From NCBI GenBank assembly GCA_963784995.1, contig CAWATZ010000003.1:2604001-2668000 (forward strand): 64,000 nucleotides of DNA, in the 5' to 3' direction. The stretch comes from CAWATZ01 sp963784995. GTDB taxonomy: Bacteria; Planctomycetota; Planctomycetia; Gemmatales; Gemmataceae. A program made the position numbers and the translations under genes. Shown piece after piece: positions 1-10,494 of this stretch (positions are counted from its first letter, which is position 1; the number at the start of each line of letters is the position of its first letter). A model generated the notes under the pieces. That model saw only the letters and a list, made by a program, of their open reading frames with translations. It searched no databases and was not told the origin of the DNA.

Positions 1-712
1 TGATCGGCTCATTGAGCTGATTGAGGAACCGTCGTGCCTGGACGTACTCCGTCGGCGTCAGCTCCTTGACCTTGCGGTCGAGCGCCTCGCTGAGCCTGGT
101 CTGGGCGGTCAGGACGTTCTGGTGGACGGCATAGGAGATCCGGCCCTTGGTCCTGGCCTCCTGGACCGCCTGGGAGAGCGCTTGCTCCAGCGCCTTCCGC
201 GCAGTCCCGAATTCCGCACGCCGCAGGGACGCCGGCCAGGGCAGGTCGGCGCCCCCATCGCGGAGCAGACCCATGCTCCCGCCGGCGCCTTCCGGCGCCA
301 CGCTGATGCGCCGGAGCAGGGCTTCGTCCAGATCGATGTGCGGTCCACGCCGGCCCCGGCCCTGCTCTCGGGCCAAATGCTGCAACAGGACGTTGTGCGG
401 CTGACCCGATGCAATCTCTGTCAAGGAGTGGTTGCGCCGCGGGCGGTTGAGGCCCATTTCCTTCTCGCGGTCGTTGGCAGGCGTTGAACGGCCGGACCTC
501 CACGTCAACTCCCGCTCCAGGTCGATCCCGAGGATCGCATAATACCCCCCGAGAAGTCCGACCAGGAGATCTCTGACCAGCCGTTCAGAATCGGAGTCTT
601 TGCCCTGTTGGGGCGCTCGGTTGCCGGGTTCCTGGGCGCGGACGGGCGAGCCCTCCAGGACGAGCAAGCCCAGCAATGCCAGGATGGAGCAGTTTCGGAA
701 CAAGACAGACAT
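1..712 (-). CDS. Secreted hypothetical protein, 3' end cut by window edge
   Basis: An open frame starts at ATG 712, preceded by a good ribosome site (GGGAGG, 8 bases upstream), and stays open to base 1, so the C-terminus lies outside the window. The first 26 or so residues (MSVLFRNCSILALLGLLVLE, then a VRA cleavage-type end) form a classical signal peptide. The mature part begins with a charged Gln/Asp/Ser/Arg stretch and ends in helical, Arg/Lys/Glu-rich sequence (for example ALEQALSQAVQEARTK) that could form a coiled coil. I recognise no domain. Export to the periplasm or cell surface is inferred from the signal peptide. The next gene is divergent, with a gap of 190 bases. Confidence 0.7.
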   Translation of the reverse strand, partial: MSVLFRNCSILALLGLLVLEGSPVRAQEPGNRAPQQGKDSDSERLVRDLLVGLLGGYYAILGIDLERELTWRSGRSTPANDREKEMGLNRPRRNHSLTEIASGQPHNVLLQHLAREQGRGRRGPHIDLDEALLRRISVAPEGAGGSMGLLRDGGADLPWPASLRRAEFGTARKALEQALSQAVQEARTKGRISYAVHQNVLTAQTRLSEALDRKVKELTPTEYVQARRFLNQLNEPI

Positions 713-902
713 GCTCAGGACCTCCCAAAGAGAACACGGGGGGTGCTTTTCATCTCCCTGAGATGGTCCTCCGCGTTTGGCCCTCGAACCCTTCACTTGC
801 ATGGAAAAAAAAGCAATCCAGCGGGAACAGCAATCCGGAGTCGCCCAGGGGCCGTCTATTCGACGGAGGATGGTTTTGGGCTTCCCTGTCGAGGTGAACA
901 CC

Positions 903-1514
903 ATGAAGCGGTTGCTGCTCGGTTTGCTGGCGGTATTGGCGAGCGTGTCGTCGGTGCGGGCGGACGTCCCCGTGCCGCCGCCCAAGGGGAAGAAGTTCGT
1001 GCCTGTCAAGCACTTGATCCGGCTGGACAAGGACATCAGCGGCTACGTGTTCTTCACCCGCAGCCTCGGCCTGCGCAACGGCAATTTCGAGAAGATCGAG
1101 CTGTCCGCCGACAAGGCGGCTCCCCTTACCGTCGCCGGCAAGTTCGGGCAACAGCTCCTGGCCGTGCCGGACGCGGTGGTCAAGAAGTACCCCACAGAGA
1201 AGGACCTGCTCGCGGCCCTGAGCGGCAAGCTGGACGGTGCGGCCAGCAGTACCTACAGTCGGACTGCTCTGCTTCCGGAGAAGGATGAGCGAAAAGAACT
1301 GACCGTGGAACACGTCATTACCGGCTTCGACGCCAGGAAGGGCATTCAAATGAAGGACAATCCGGACACGTCGGAGGCGCCGAAAGAAGAAGAGTCGGTG
1401 TACGGTCCCCGCGGCATCCGCCCGGTGATCAGCAGCCTGGCCGCCGCGGCGGCCCTCGCGCTCGGCGGACTCTGGCTCGTGCGTCGCCAGGGGACAGGCG
1501 AGGGCAAGCCCTGA
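903..1514 (+). CDS. Secreted protein with C-terminal membrane anchor
   Basis: This is a 203-residue protein. An upstream in-frame ATG at 777 exists, but ATG 903 is chosen because it has GAGGTG just upstream and begins a clean signal peptide (MKRLLLGLLAVLASVSSVRA). The middle has no domain I recognise. Near the C-terminus a hydrophobic stretch (SSLAAAAALALGGLWLV) followed by RRQGTGEGKP looks like a membrane anchor with a positive cytoplasmic tail. The expected product is an exported protein held in the membrane by its C-terminus. Similar short proteins are common in planctomycetes, but I cannot give it a function. A strong hairpin follows the stop codon. Confidence 0.75.
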   Translation: MKRLLLGLLAVLASVSSVRADVPVPPPKGKKFVPVKHLIRLDKDISGYVFFTRSLGLRNGNFEKIELSADKAAPLTVAGKFGQQLLAVPDAVVKKYPTEKDLLAALSGKLDGAASSTYSRTALLPEKDERKELTVEHVITGFDARKGIQMKDNPDTSEAPKEEESVYGPRGIRPVISSLAAAAALALGGLWLVRRQGTGEGKP

Positions 1515-1520
1515 CCCGGC

Positions 1521-1564
1521 GCCCAGGGTCCCTTCGCCTTCCAGATCGCGAAGGGACCCTGGGC
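1521..1564. terminator. 16-bp perfect hairpin after the anchored protein gene
   Basis: The arms at 1521-1536 and 1549-1564 are exact reverse complements (GCCCAGGGTCCCTTCG and its complement) around a 12-base loop, starting 7 bases after the stop codon. There is no T-run, so this could be a stem-loop transcript end or another of the palindromic repeats of this genome. Confidence 0.5.
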
Positions 1565-1704
1565 GGAGGGGGCTGCGCCGAGAGGGCGTCAGGTTCAGCC
1601 CGAAGAAGACAGCCAGCCAGGGTCCCGAACACCCTGTCGGATGGCAGGCAGGGAGACAACAGACGCCCTGTGACACTCCTCCGTCAGTTACGGGCTTCTT
1701 CGGG

Positions 1705-2592
1705 CATCCGCCAAATGCGAAAAAAAGTGGCAGGCAGCCCGGCGGTTTGGCAGGCAGGAACAGTGCCTCCAATTCCCCGCCCGGGCTTCCGCCTCAGCTC
1801 CGTTTCAGCACCGCCTGGACGATCTTGCCGCCGTTGATGGTCGGCCGTTCCTCGCGGCCGTTGTGGTTGTACGTCACCTGCTTGTGGTCCAGGCCCATGC
1901 AGTGCAGGATGGTGGCGTGCAGGTCGTGGACGTGGACGCGGTTCTCGACCGCATACAGGCCGATCTCGTCGGTCGTGCCGTGGACCACGCCGCCCTGGAT
2001 GCCGCCGCCAGCCAGCCAGACGGTGAAGCCCCACGGGTTGTGGTCCCGGCCGTTGCCGCTCTCGCTCATCGGCGTCCGGCCGAACTCGCCCGCCCAGATC
2101 ACCAGCGTCGAATCCAGCAGGCCGCGCTGTTTCAGATCCTTGAGCAGGCCGGCTACCGGTTTGTCGCTCTCCCTGCAATGGCGGCCGTGGTTGCCCTCGA
2201 CGTCGCTGTGGGCGTCCCACTTGCTGCCCGAGCCGGAGTAGACCTGCACAAAGCGGACACCGCGCTCCACCAGCCGGCGGGCCAGCAGACAGTTGCGGCC
2301 CATGCGGGCGGTCGTCTTGTCGTCCAGGCCGTAGAGTTTTTGGGTCGCGGTCGTCTCGCGGCTCAGATCGACGGCCTCGGGGGCGGCCGACTGCATCCGG
2401 TAGGCCAGCTCGTAGGAGGCGATGCGCGCTTCCAGGTCGCTGTCCTGCCGGCCGGCGGCGAGGTGCTTGCGGTTCAGCTCCTGGAGGAAGTCGATCTTGG
2501 CGCGCTGAACGTCGCGGGATGCGCCGGGCGGCGGTTCCAGGTCAAGGATGGGGACCTCGCCCTCGCGGAAGCGCGTGCCCTGGTAGCTGCTG
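1705..2592. repeat. Segmental duplication, copy A (truncated)
   Basis: This segment matches 4452-5342 at a constant offset of 2750 bases from the DUF1501 stop codon to base 2592, with only scattered substitutions. The match is patchy between 1739 and 1788. It contains the last 266 or so codons of a DUF1501 gene plus its immediate 3' flank. Homology stops abruptly at 2592, where the stop codon of the HNH gene begins. Confidence 0.9.
1794..2592 (-). pseudogene. DUF1501 gene fragment (3' half only)
   Basis: The frame encodes the C-terminal half of the DUF1501 protein encoded at 4544-6046, with a handful of substitutions (for example VQVYSG for VQIYSG, AVENRVH for AVEDRVH). It keeps the conserved blocks GRNCLLARRLVERGVRF, WAGEFGRTP, GRDHNPWGF and the normal stop, but has no N-terminus, Tat signal or start region. 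The only in-frame ATG (2396) lies within the domain. It is therefore a remnant of duplication rather than a working gene. The frame ends at the duplication border, directly after the stop codon of the upstream HNH gene. Confidence 0.85.
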
Positions 2593-3069
2593 TCACCCCT
2601 CGGGGCTTTCCGGTTGGCTGGCTGGGGAATCCACCCCTGGTGGCAGCGGGGGTGGATGCTTGCCGGCAGCGACCAGAAGACGTCGCAGGTTCACGACACC
2701 GGACCGATTCAGCCGCAGTGTTACGACCGTGGCCCGTCCTGTCGGCGTGACCCCGATAACCAAAGTGCAATCGTCGTTCCAGGCAAAATGCTCGAACCAG
2801 CGCTGTTGCCGAGGGTGGAACAACGGGACGACCTGGGCCGTATCCGGATCAGGGGCTTGCGTTTTGGCGTACTTGTGGTTGTTGCACCCCTGGCAGGCGA
2901 AGGCGAGGTTCGCCAGCGTCTCGCCTCCCTCGTCCTGAGCCGGGTCCACGTGTTCCACGGAGAAGGGTTGTGCGGAATAAGCGACCTGGCTGCGACAGTA
3001 TTCGCAGCACCCTCCCGCGCGTTCCTCCACCCGGCGCTTCTGGGCAGGCGCGACACGCCGATCAGCCAT
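2593..3069 (-). CDS. HNH endonuclease
   Basis: This is a 158-residue protein starting MADRRVAPAQKRRVEERAGG. It carries a compact zinc-supported HNH nuclease core in residues 20-70: CEYC, then FSVEHVDP with the HNH histidine, NLAFACQGCNNHK with the Asn and the second CxxC. The C-terminal part (VVPLFHPRQQRWFEHFAW) is typical of small bacterial HNH proteins of this sort. Its ATG overlaps the end of the upstream gene by 8 bases (ATGGCTGA), so the two are translationally coupled. The stop codon (2593-2595) sits exactly at the edge of the duplicated DUF1501 fragment, so the native 3' end may have been altered when the segment joined. Whether the nuclease acts in defence or mobility is unknown. Confidence 0.8.
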   Translation of the reverse strand: MADRRVAPAQKRRVEERAGGCCEYCRSQVAYSAQPFSVEHVDPAQDEGGETLANLAFACQGCNNHKYAKTQAPDPDTAQVVPLFHPRQQRWFEHFAWNDDCTLVIGVTPTGRATVVTLRLNRSGVVNLRRLLVAAGKHPPPLPPGVDSPASQPESPEG

Positions 3070-3460
3070 GGGACTCGGTCCTGAGCCGGAGATCGCGCAA
3101 CAGTTCATCCAACGAGATCTGGCGAAGCCGCGCCAGGTCGATCAAGGCTTCCAGCCGTTCCACGTCCGCCTGCTCCGCCCTGTCAGTGAGCTGCAACAGT
3201 TCGTTGTATTCCTCCGGGCTGAGCGTGCGTGCGTCCCGCTTCTCGATCAATTCCTCGTCGCGCTGCTGCACTTCCCGCGGGAGCCCCTGGTTGATCTTCG
3301 GAAGCAATTCGGCTTCCGTATTCAGGGGCCGGCCACGGCGACGAGCACGCAAAGCAAGTACCCGGGTGACAAACGTGTCCAACTCTTTCGCGTCAAGCTG
3401 GTCGATGGCGTGCAGCAATGCTTCCATGGACAGGTCGGCTGTCAGCTGGACCGTTGGCAT
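3062..3460 (-). CDS. Small helical partner of the HNH endonuclease
   Basis: This is a 132-residue protein. An earlier in-frame start exists, but ATG 3460 has a strong ribosome site (GGGAGA) and starts MPTVQLTADLSMEALLHAID. It is predicted almost all helical, with an Arg-rich stretch (ALRARRRGRP) near residue 45 and a Glu/Lys/Arg-rich coiled region after it. Genes of this shape placed directly before a small HNH gene recur in planctomycetes and cyanobacteria, so the pair is probably a functional unit. I know of no assigned role. The stop overlaps the HNH start by 8 bases, which implies coupled translation and perhaps a physical complex. Confidence 0.7.
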   Translation of the reverse strand: MPTVQLTADLSMEALLHAIDQLDAKELDTFVTRVLALRARRRGRPLNTEAELLPKINQGLPREVQQRDEELIEKRDARTLSPEEYNELLQLTDRAEQADVERLEALIDLARLRQISLDELLRDLRLRTESHG

Positions 3461-3693
3461 CAACGTCTCCCTCGGTTCGGCAATCCGGCAACTCAACTCC
3501 CCAGATTATATCGTCCAGATAAGCACTTCGGGAGGCCAACCGAGCGCCTGGTCCAGGTGCTTGCGGTTCAGCCTCTTGGGTAGGCCCATCGAAACGACAG
3601 GGAGCAACTCGACAGAAATCGCCATTTTTCTTGTAAACTCTTGTTCACTGTGGTATCGTGCAGAAAAGCAAGGTCGCATGAGAGGAGTCGCGA

Positions 3694-4182
3694 ATGACGA
3701 TTCCACCCCTGAACGAGCATGGTCATCTGCCGGCTGGAATTTGCGACTGCACGTTTTCCGAGTTGGTGACTGTGTTCGGGCAGAATCAATGGATCGAGGA
3801 TACCGCCTCGGAGACTCGCCGGGAGGTTCTTTGTCGGCAACGGAGCACTCTGTGTGACCGGCTGGAGGACTATCTGGCGCGGCTCCGCGATGCCGGTTTA
3901 CCAGTCCAGGTGCTGGTTGATGGGAGCTTTGTGACTGGCAAGCCCGACCCTGGCGACATTGATTTGATCGTGGTTCTGCCGGCGGATCACGACTTTACCC
4001 GTGAGCTGAACCCCAGGGACTATAACCTCCTCTCGAAGAAGCGATTGCGTGCCAGCGGCTTCCCGTTTGACGTCTTCGTTGTGGCGAATGGCGACAGTGT
4101 TTACCTTTGGGCACTGGACTGGTTTCAGAAAGTGCGCGGCCGGGGCGAACTGCGGGGGGGACTATTGAGGGTGAAGCCATGA
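3694..4182 (+). CDS. DUF6932-like nucleotidyltransferase-fold protein
   Basis: This is a 162-residue protein with a strong ribosome site (AGAGGAG) 7 bases before ATG 3694. It begins MTIPPLNEHGHLPAGICDCT, the usual opening of this family, which starts by stating a goal such as PxGI. Residues 75-92 (DGSFVTGKPDPGDIDLIVVL) are the minimal nucleotidyltransferase signature: GS, followed by DxD in DID. The second half carries SKKRLRASGFPFDVFV, where a further Asp could complete the metal site. Family proteins are small nucleotidyltransferase-like units often coded beside a small helical protein, as here (ATGA overlap with the next gene). This resembles toxin-antitoxin nucleotidyltransferase pairs, but that role is inference. 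Confidence 0.75.
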   Translation: MTIPPLNEHGHLPAGICDCTFSELVTVFGQNQWIEDTASETRREVLCRQRSTLCDRLEDYLARLRDAGLPVQVLVDGSFVTGKPDPGDIDLIVVLPADHDFTRELNPRDYNLLSKKRLRASGFPFDVFVVANGDSVYLWALDWFQKVRGRGELRGGLLRVKP

Positions 4183-4418
4183 TTAGCACCGAACAGGAGT
4201 TTCGCCAGGCTTTGGAGCAACTGAAGCAGGTCTACCTGGCCCTGGCTTCGATTCGCGCCGAACACCCGGACGCCAGCCCGCAATGGTATGCCATTCTGGC
4301 GGAAGGGCTCATTGACCAGGCCCGGCAGTTGCAGCGTGACATCGACGTCTATGCTGGGGTGGTAGCTGTCGAGGAAGCCCAGGCAGAGACCTGCGCGAAA
4401 CCGAGCCCGACAACCTGA
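4179..4418 (+). CDS. Small helical partner of the nucleotidyltransferase
   Basis: This is a 79-residue protein whose ATG overlaps the preceding stop in an ATGA junction, so it is translationally coupled. It is wholly helical (EQEFRQALEQLKQVYLAL, then GLIDQARQLQRDIDVYAG) with no cysteines pairing or metal motif. The position and size match the partner of a two-gene nucleotidyltransferase module, acting as target, antitoxin or regulator of its neighbour. I do not recognise a named family. Base composition is a little less GC-rich than neighbours, consistent with an accessory pair. Confidence 0.65.
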   Translation: MISTEQEFRQALEQLKQVYLALASIRAEHPDASPQWYAILAEGLIDQARQLQRDIDVYAGVVAVEEAQAETCAKPSPTT

Positions 4419-4451
4419 CCAGGATCGTCCGCAATGTGCCAGACGATCCAG

Positions 4452-5342
4452 CATCTGCCAATCGCGAAAAAAGTGGCAGGCAGCCTGCTGGCCCTGGCAG
4501 GCAGGAAAGTGTATTGCCGCCAGCCGCCGATCGCCTTTCCGCTTCAGCTCCGTTTCAGCACCGCCTGGACGATCTTGCCGCCGTTGATGGTCGGCCGCTC
4601 TTCGCGGCCATTGTGGTTGAACGTCACCTGCTTGTGGTCCAGTCCCATGCAGTGCAGGATGGTGGCGTGCAGGTCGTGGACGTGGACCCGGTCCTCGACC
4701 GCGTACAGGCCGATCTCGTCGGTCGTGCCGTGGACCACGCCGCCCTGGATGCCGCCGCCAGCCAGCCAGACGGTGAAGCCCCACGGGTTGTGGTCCCGGC
4801 CGTTGCCGCTCTCGCTCATCGGCGTCCGGCCGAACTCGCCCGCCCAGATCACCAGCGTCGAATCCAGCAGGCCGCGCTGTTTCAGATCCTTGAGCAGGCC
4901 GGCTACCGGCTTGTCGCTCTCCCTGCAATGGCGGCCGTGGTTGCCCTCGACGTCACTGTGGGCGTCCCACTTGCTGCCCGAGCCGGAGTAGATCTGCACA
5001 AAGCGGACGCCGCGCTCCACCAGCCGGCGGGCCAGCAGACAGTTGCGGCCCATGCGGGCGGTCGTCTTGTCGTCCAGGCCGTAGAGTTTTTGGGTCGCGG
5101 TCGTCTCGCGGCTCAGATCGACGGCCTCGGGGGCGGCCGACTGCATCCGGTAGGCCAGCTCGTAGGAGGCGATGCGCGCTTCCAGGTCGCTGTCCTGCCG
5201 GCCGGCGGCGAGGTGCTTGCGGTTCAGCTCCTGGAGAAAGTCGATCTTGGCGCGCTGAACGTCGCGGGATGCGCCGGGCGGCGGTTCCAGGTCAAGGATG
5301 GGCACCTTGCCCTCGCGGAAGCGCGTGCCCTGGAAGCTGCTG
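4452..5342. repeat. Segmental duplication, copy B (inside intact DUF1501 gene)
   Basis: This is the source-like copy of the segment at 1705-2592. It covers the 3' half of the intact DUF1501 gene and a short stretch after its stop codon. The two copies flank the HNH and nucleotidyltransferase pairs. Confidence 0.9.
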
Positions 5343-6046
5343 GGCATGAAGCCGGTGGACCAGTTGCGGCTGCCGCCCGGCGGATCTTCCGGGTAATCCA
5401 GCAGCACGACGTAGCCGGGCAGGTTCGCGCTGACGCTGCCCAGGCCGTAGATCGACCACGAGCCCAGGCACGGCCGGCCGCCCAGGATGCTGCCGGTGTT
5501 CATCTGGCAGACGCTGCCGACGTGGTTCAGCCCGTCGGCGTGACAGCCGCGCAGGACAGCAATGTCATCGACGCAGGTGCTGATCTCCGGCAGCCAGTCG
5601 CTGACCCAGGTGCCGCACTGGCCGTGCTGCTTGAAGGTGCGCTTGGTGGCCAGCAGCGGCGTGTAGGCAGTCCGGCCCATCGCGGTCACCGGCCGGTCAA
5701 ACGAGTCCGGCAAGGGCTTGCCGTGGAGCTTCTGCAAGGCGGGCTTGGGGTCGAACAAATCGATGTGGCTGGGACCGCCGTCGATGAAGACCCAGATCAC
5801 GCTTTTGGCTGTCGCCGGGAAATGCGCGGGCCGGGCCGCCAGGGGATTGCCGGATGAACCGTCGCTAACCCCTGTTGTGACACGGTCTCCCGACCGTGCC
5901 CCTGTTGTGGCACGGTCTCCCGACCGTGCCACCCCCTGTTGCAGGGCCAGGTAAGCGAGCCAACCCAGACCGCCGCCCGCACGCATCAGGAAGTCGCGGC
6001 GGGAGTGGGGCGTTTCGTGGTGAGGAAGTCGCGGGGAGGAAGTCAT
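4544..6046 (-). CDS. DUF1501 domain protein with Tat signal
   Basis: This is a 500-residue protein. ATG 6046 is preferred over a TTG at 6061. The N-terminus has a twin-arginine signal (SRRDFLMRAGGGLGWLAYLA), so export is folded, through Tat. The DUF1501 body (sulfatase/phosphatase-like fold) shows IWVFIDGGPSHIDLFDPKP, LRGCHADGLNHVG, LLARRLVERGVRFVQIY, WAGEFGRTP and GRDHNPWGF. Between the signal and the mature domain lies a segment reading ARSGDRATTGARSGDRVTT, made of two copies of a 30-base palindromic repeat kept in frame. It lies 11 bases downstream of a DUF1553 gene on the same strand, the standard planctomycete DUF1553-DUF1501 pair. The substrate is unknown. Confidence 0.9.
   Translation of the reverse strand: MTSSPRLPHHETPHSRRDFLMRAGGGLGWLAYLALQQGVARSGDRATTGARSGDRVTTGVSDGSSGNPLAARPAHFPATAKSVIWVFIDGGPSHIDLFDPKPALQKLHGKPLPDSFDRPVTAMGRTAYTPLLATKRTFKQHGQCGTWVSDWLPEISTCVDDIAVLRGCHADGLNHVGSVCQMNTGSILGGRPCLGSWSIYGLGSVSANLPGYVVLLDYPEDPPGGSRNWSTGFMPSSFQGTRFREGKVPILDLEPPPGASRDVQRAKIDFLQELNRKHLAAGRQDSDLEARIASYELAYRMQSAAPEAVDLSRETTATQKLYGLDDKTTARMGRNCLLARRLVERGVRFVQIYSGSGSKWDAHSDVEGNHGRHCRESDKPVAGLLKDLKQRGLLDSTLVIWAGEFGRTPMSESGNGRDHNPWGFTVWLAGGGIQGGVVHGTTDEIGLYAVEDRVHVHDLHATILHCMGLDHKQVTFNHNGREERPTINGGKIVQAVLKRS
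5871..5930. repeat. Tandem 30-base palindromic repeat inside DUF1501 gene
   Basis: There are two direct copies (5871-5900 and 5901-5930), each 30 bases and so 10 codons, differing at one base. Each contains the palindromic core CACGGTC-TCCC-GACCGTG. They add residues without shifting the frame. Confidence 0.85.
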
Positions 6047-6057
6047 TGGTGGGAGCC

Positions 6058-8379
<2,322 letters not shown>

Positions 8380-8622
8380 CGATCCAGATCCTCTCGGAGG
8401 GTGGTGGGTGGGGAGGATTGCGCGGCGACAATCCATAGGCGATCCTACCCGATGGCAGCGTGGAGAGCAAGCAGGAGATGCCAGGAAAAGGAACCCGTTG
8501 AACTTTTTTCCCGATTTGCCTTGCGGACCCACGCTCGGGGAGACTGCGAAGGAAGGATTGCAATCCAACCCGTACAGGCGTAAGCTGACCTGGAAGAAAT
8601 CCCGAACTGATTCGAGGTCCCC

Positions 8623-9129
8623 ATGTCTCTCCCACAGAGAAGGCCCGCTGCATCCAGGATGCGCCTGGTGAACCGGCTCCTCCGGTCGCGAACGGCCCCG
8701 AGGTACGCTGCTCAACTCCTTCTTGTTTGCGGATCGTTGTGTCTGCCTGCGTGCAGTTCCGATCCCATCGGAGTGACCTACCCCGTGAAGGGGAAGGTGT
8801 ATCTCGATGGAGTGTTGCTCAACGCGGGTTCGGTGGCCTTCTTTCCAGCGGATCAAGGCGAACGTGCCCCCGCTTTTGAAGCCGGCGGCAGGATCAAACC
8901 GGACGGCACCTACGAGCTGTCCACCAGGGGAAAACCAGGAGCGTTGCTGGGGAGTTACAAGGTGACGGTCGTATTGCAAACCAAAGTTGAGCCGGACAGG
9001 GCTGGCGAGGTAAGGTCCCTGGTGCCGAAGGAGTACACGAACAAGGAAACCACTCCGCTGAAAAAGGAAGTGATCGCAAAACCGCAGGATGGGCAATACG
9101 ATCTGCAAATGAACTCGAACGGACAATAA
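8623..9129 (+). CDS. Lipoprotein, carboxypeptidase-regulatory-like domain
   Basis: This is a 168-residue protein starting at ATG 8623, with GAGG five bases upstream; a second in-frame ATG lies at 8659. A long N-terminal arm leads to a lipobox (LCLPAC, lipidated Cys near residue 44). The mature part (VTYPVKGKVYLDGVLLNAGSVAFFP, then IKPDGTYELSTRGKPGALLGSYKVTV) is the all-beta domain typical of planctomycete small lipoproteins annotated as carboxypeptidase regulatory-like. Such genes are usually found next to DUF1559 pilin-like genes, as here. It is likely anchored in a membrane by its lipid. No enzymatic role is expected. Confidence 0.85.
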   Translation: MSLPQRRPAASRMRLVNRLLRSRTAPRYAAQLLLVCGSLCLPACSSDPIGVTYPVKGKVYLDGVLLNAGSVAFFPADQGERAPAFEAGGRIKPDGTYELSTRGKPGALLGSYKVTVVLQTKVEPDRAGEVRSLVPKEYTNKETTPLKKEVIAKPQDGQYDLQMNSNGQ

Positions 9130-9194
9130 CGTCGAAGACAGTCACGGGCATTCTGGCCTGAGTGGCGTCCATGCTCCTCTCCGGGCCTCTCCGG

Positions 9195-9238
9195 GCCACG
9201 GCTCGAGTCTCTGGCAGGGACCGTGGCTTTTTCTTTTT
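9195..9238 (+). terminator. Rho-independent terminator after the lipoprotein gene
   Basis: The stem GCCACGG (9195-9201) pairs with CCGTGGC (9221-9227) and is followed directly by TTTTTCTTTTT. This is the clearest intrinsic terminator in the window, 66 bases after the stop codon. The rest of 9130-9463 holds nothing else that I can support. Confidence 0.75.
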
Positions 9239-9463
9239 CGCAGCCAGGAAAAAAGTTGCCGAAAAAAGGAAGCCAGCCCATTGCCACCCGTTCCTGGCTG
9301 GTGTATGCTGGCCGATGGTAAAAGTTCTTGTGCTTTCTTTTTGACTCGACAATCTTTAATGTCCGGAACCGTTATTATCGGCAACGGGCCTTTGTGCGCG
9401 TGTGTCCAGGACGGCAGGAAAGCCTGTCGTCGAGGAAGACCCCCATCTGCGAGAGGCCGACTG

Positions 9464-10484
9464 ATGAGAAGAACGCTGCCAGGACGTTTCGCCTTCACGT
9501 TGATCGAGCTGTTGGTGGTGATTGCGATCATTGCCATCCTGATCGGTTTGTTGCTGCCCGCCGTGCAGAAGGTGCGTGAAGCGGCCGCACGCATGCAGTG
9601 CAGCAACAACTTGAAGCAGCTGGCGCTGGCCTGCCACAGCTACCACGACGCGAACAAGGCTTTGCCGGCGAATTACGGCTGCTGCTACACCAGCGGCGCC
9701 CACTGGAGCTGGATTGCGATGATCCTGCCCTACATCGAACAGAATATTATCTACATGGGGGGCAACATCGGCGCCGCCAACGCTGCCGGGACTCCCACGA
9801 CAACGCTCGCTGCCTCCTCGATCAACGGCCAGCCCACCATCACCTACCCCATCCCGATGCTCCGTTGCCCGAGCGACCCCATGTACAGTAAGATTCTTTG
9901 GACTGACCGCGCCGACATCAGCGGCGGGCCAAACGGTAAAGGCTGCGCCATCAGCAACTACAAGGGCGTCGCCGGCGCCAACTGGGAATGGGGCAACGCT
10001 CTCTGGAACCCGGGCTGGTCTCCCGCCGGCGGCGTCAACGGCGGCAACCAGCAGGGCCTCGACGCCGGCAACGGCGTCCTCTATCGCAGCAATGGCCCCG
10101 GCGCGTCGGGCAACGTCGGGGGCGGCAATGAGTATACCTGGACGCTCAGCAACATCACCGACGGCACCAGCAATACCTTCCTGGTCGGCGAGGACCTGCC
10201 CCAGGACTCGCAATGGTGCGGCTGCTGGGCCTATGCCAACAATGTGACCGGCACCGTTGCCATCTATCTCAACGCCAATCAAACGGCCAGCAAGGGGACC
10301 GCTTGCAGACAACACCGGCGACTGGAGCGATAACTACGGCTTCGCCAGCATGCACACCGCGGGGGCCAACTTCGCTTTTTGCGATGGCCGCGTTCAGTTC
10401 ATCTCCAACAGCATCAACATGACAACGACGTACCGCTACCTTGGCACCGCGCAGGGCGGCGAAGCGGTTGTCGGTCAGTATTAA
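9464..10484 (+). CDS. DUF1559 type IV pilin-like protein, one frameshift
   Basis: ATG 9464 follows GAGAGG. The N-terminus has the prepilin methylation motif (FTLIELLVVIAIIAILIGLL, after MRRTLPGRFA), then LPAVQKVREAAARMQCSNNLKQL, the hallmark of planctomycete DUF1559 proteins. The frame shifts by one base between about 10270 and 10305: the first frame ends in a spurious tail at 10333, while the second carries the conserved end GDWSDNYGFASMHTAGANFAFCDGRVQFI, the H-X9-DG motif. The two parts join to a normal length of about 340 residues. A sequencing indel is likelier than decay because both halves are well conserved. The product is probably a surface or periplasmic pseudopilin-like protein. Confidence 0.85.
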
Positions 10485-10494
10485 TCGGACCTGC

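Noticed and set aside
3559..3576. 18-base match to the DUF1501 gene (AGGTGCTTGCGGTTCAGC) outside the duplication
   Set aside because: Too short and isolated; the surrounding bases do not align, so chance or a very old remnant cannot be told apart.
3506..3706. Small minus-strand open frame between the HNH pair and the nucleotidyltransferase
   Set aside because: No ribosome site, no conserved pattern, and it runs into the promoter and start of the divergent gene.
4436..5857. Long open frame of 473 codons on the plus strand
   Set aside because: It is the antisense of the DUF1501 gene; Ala/Val/Gly/Asp-rich sequence typical of shadow frames in GC-rich DNA, and the minus strand has clear motifs.
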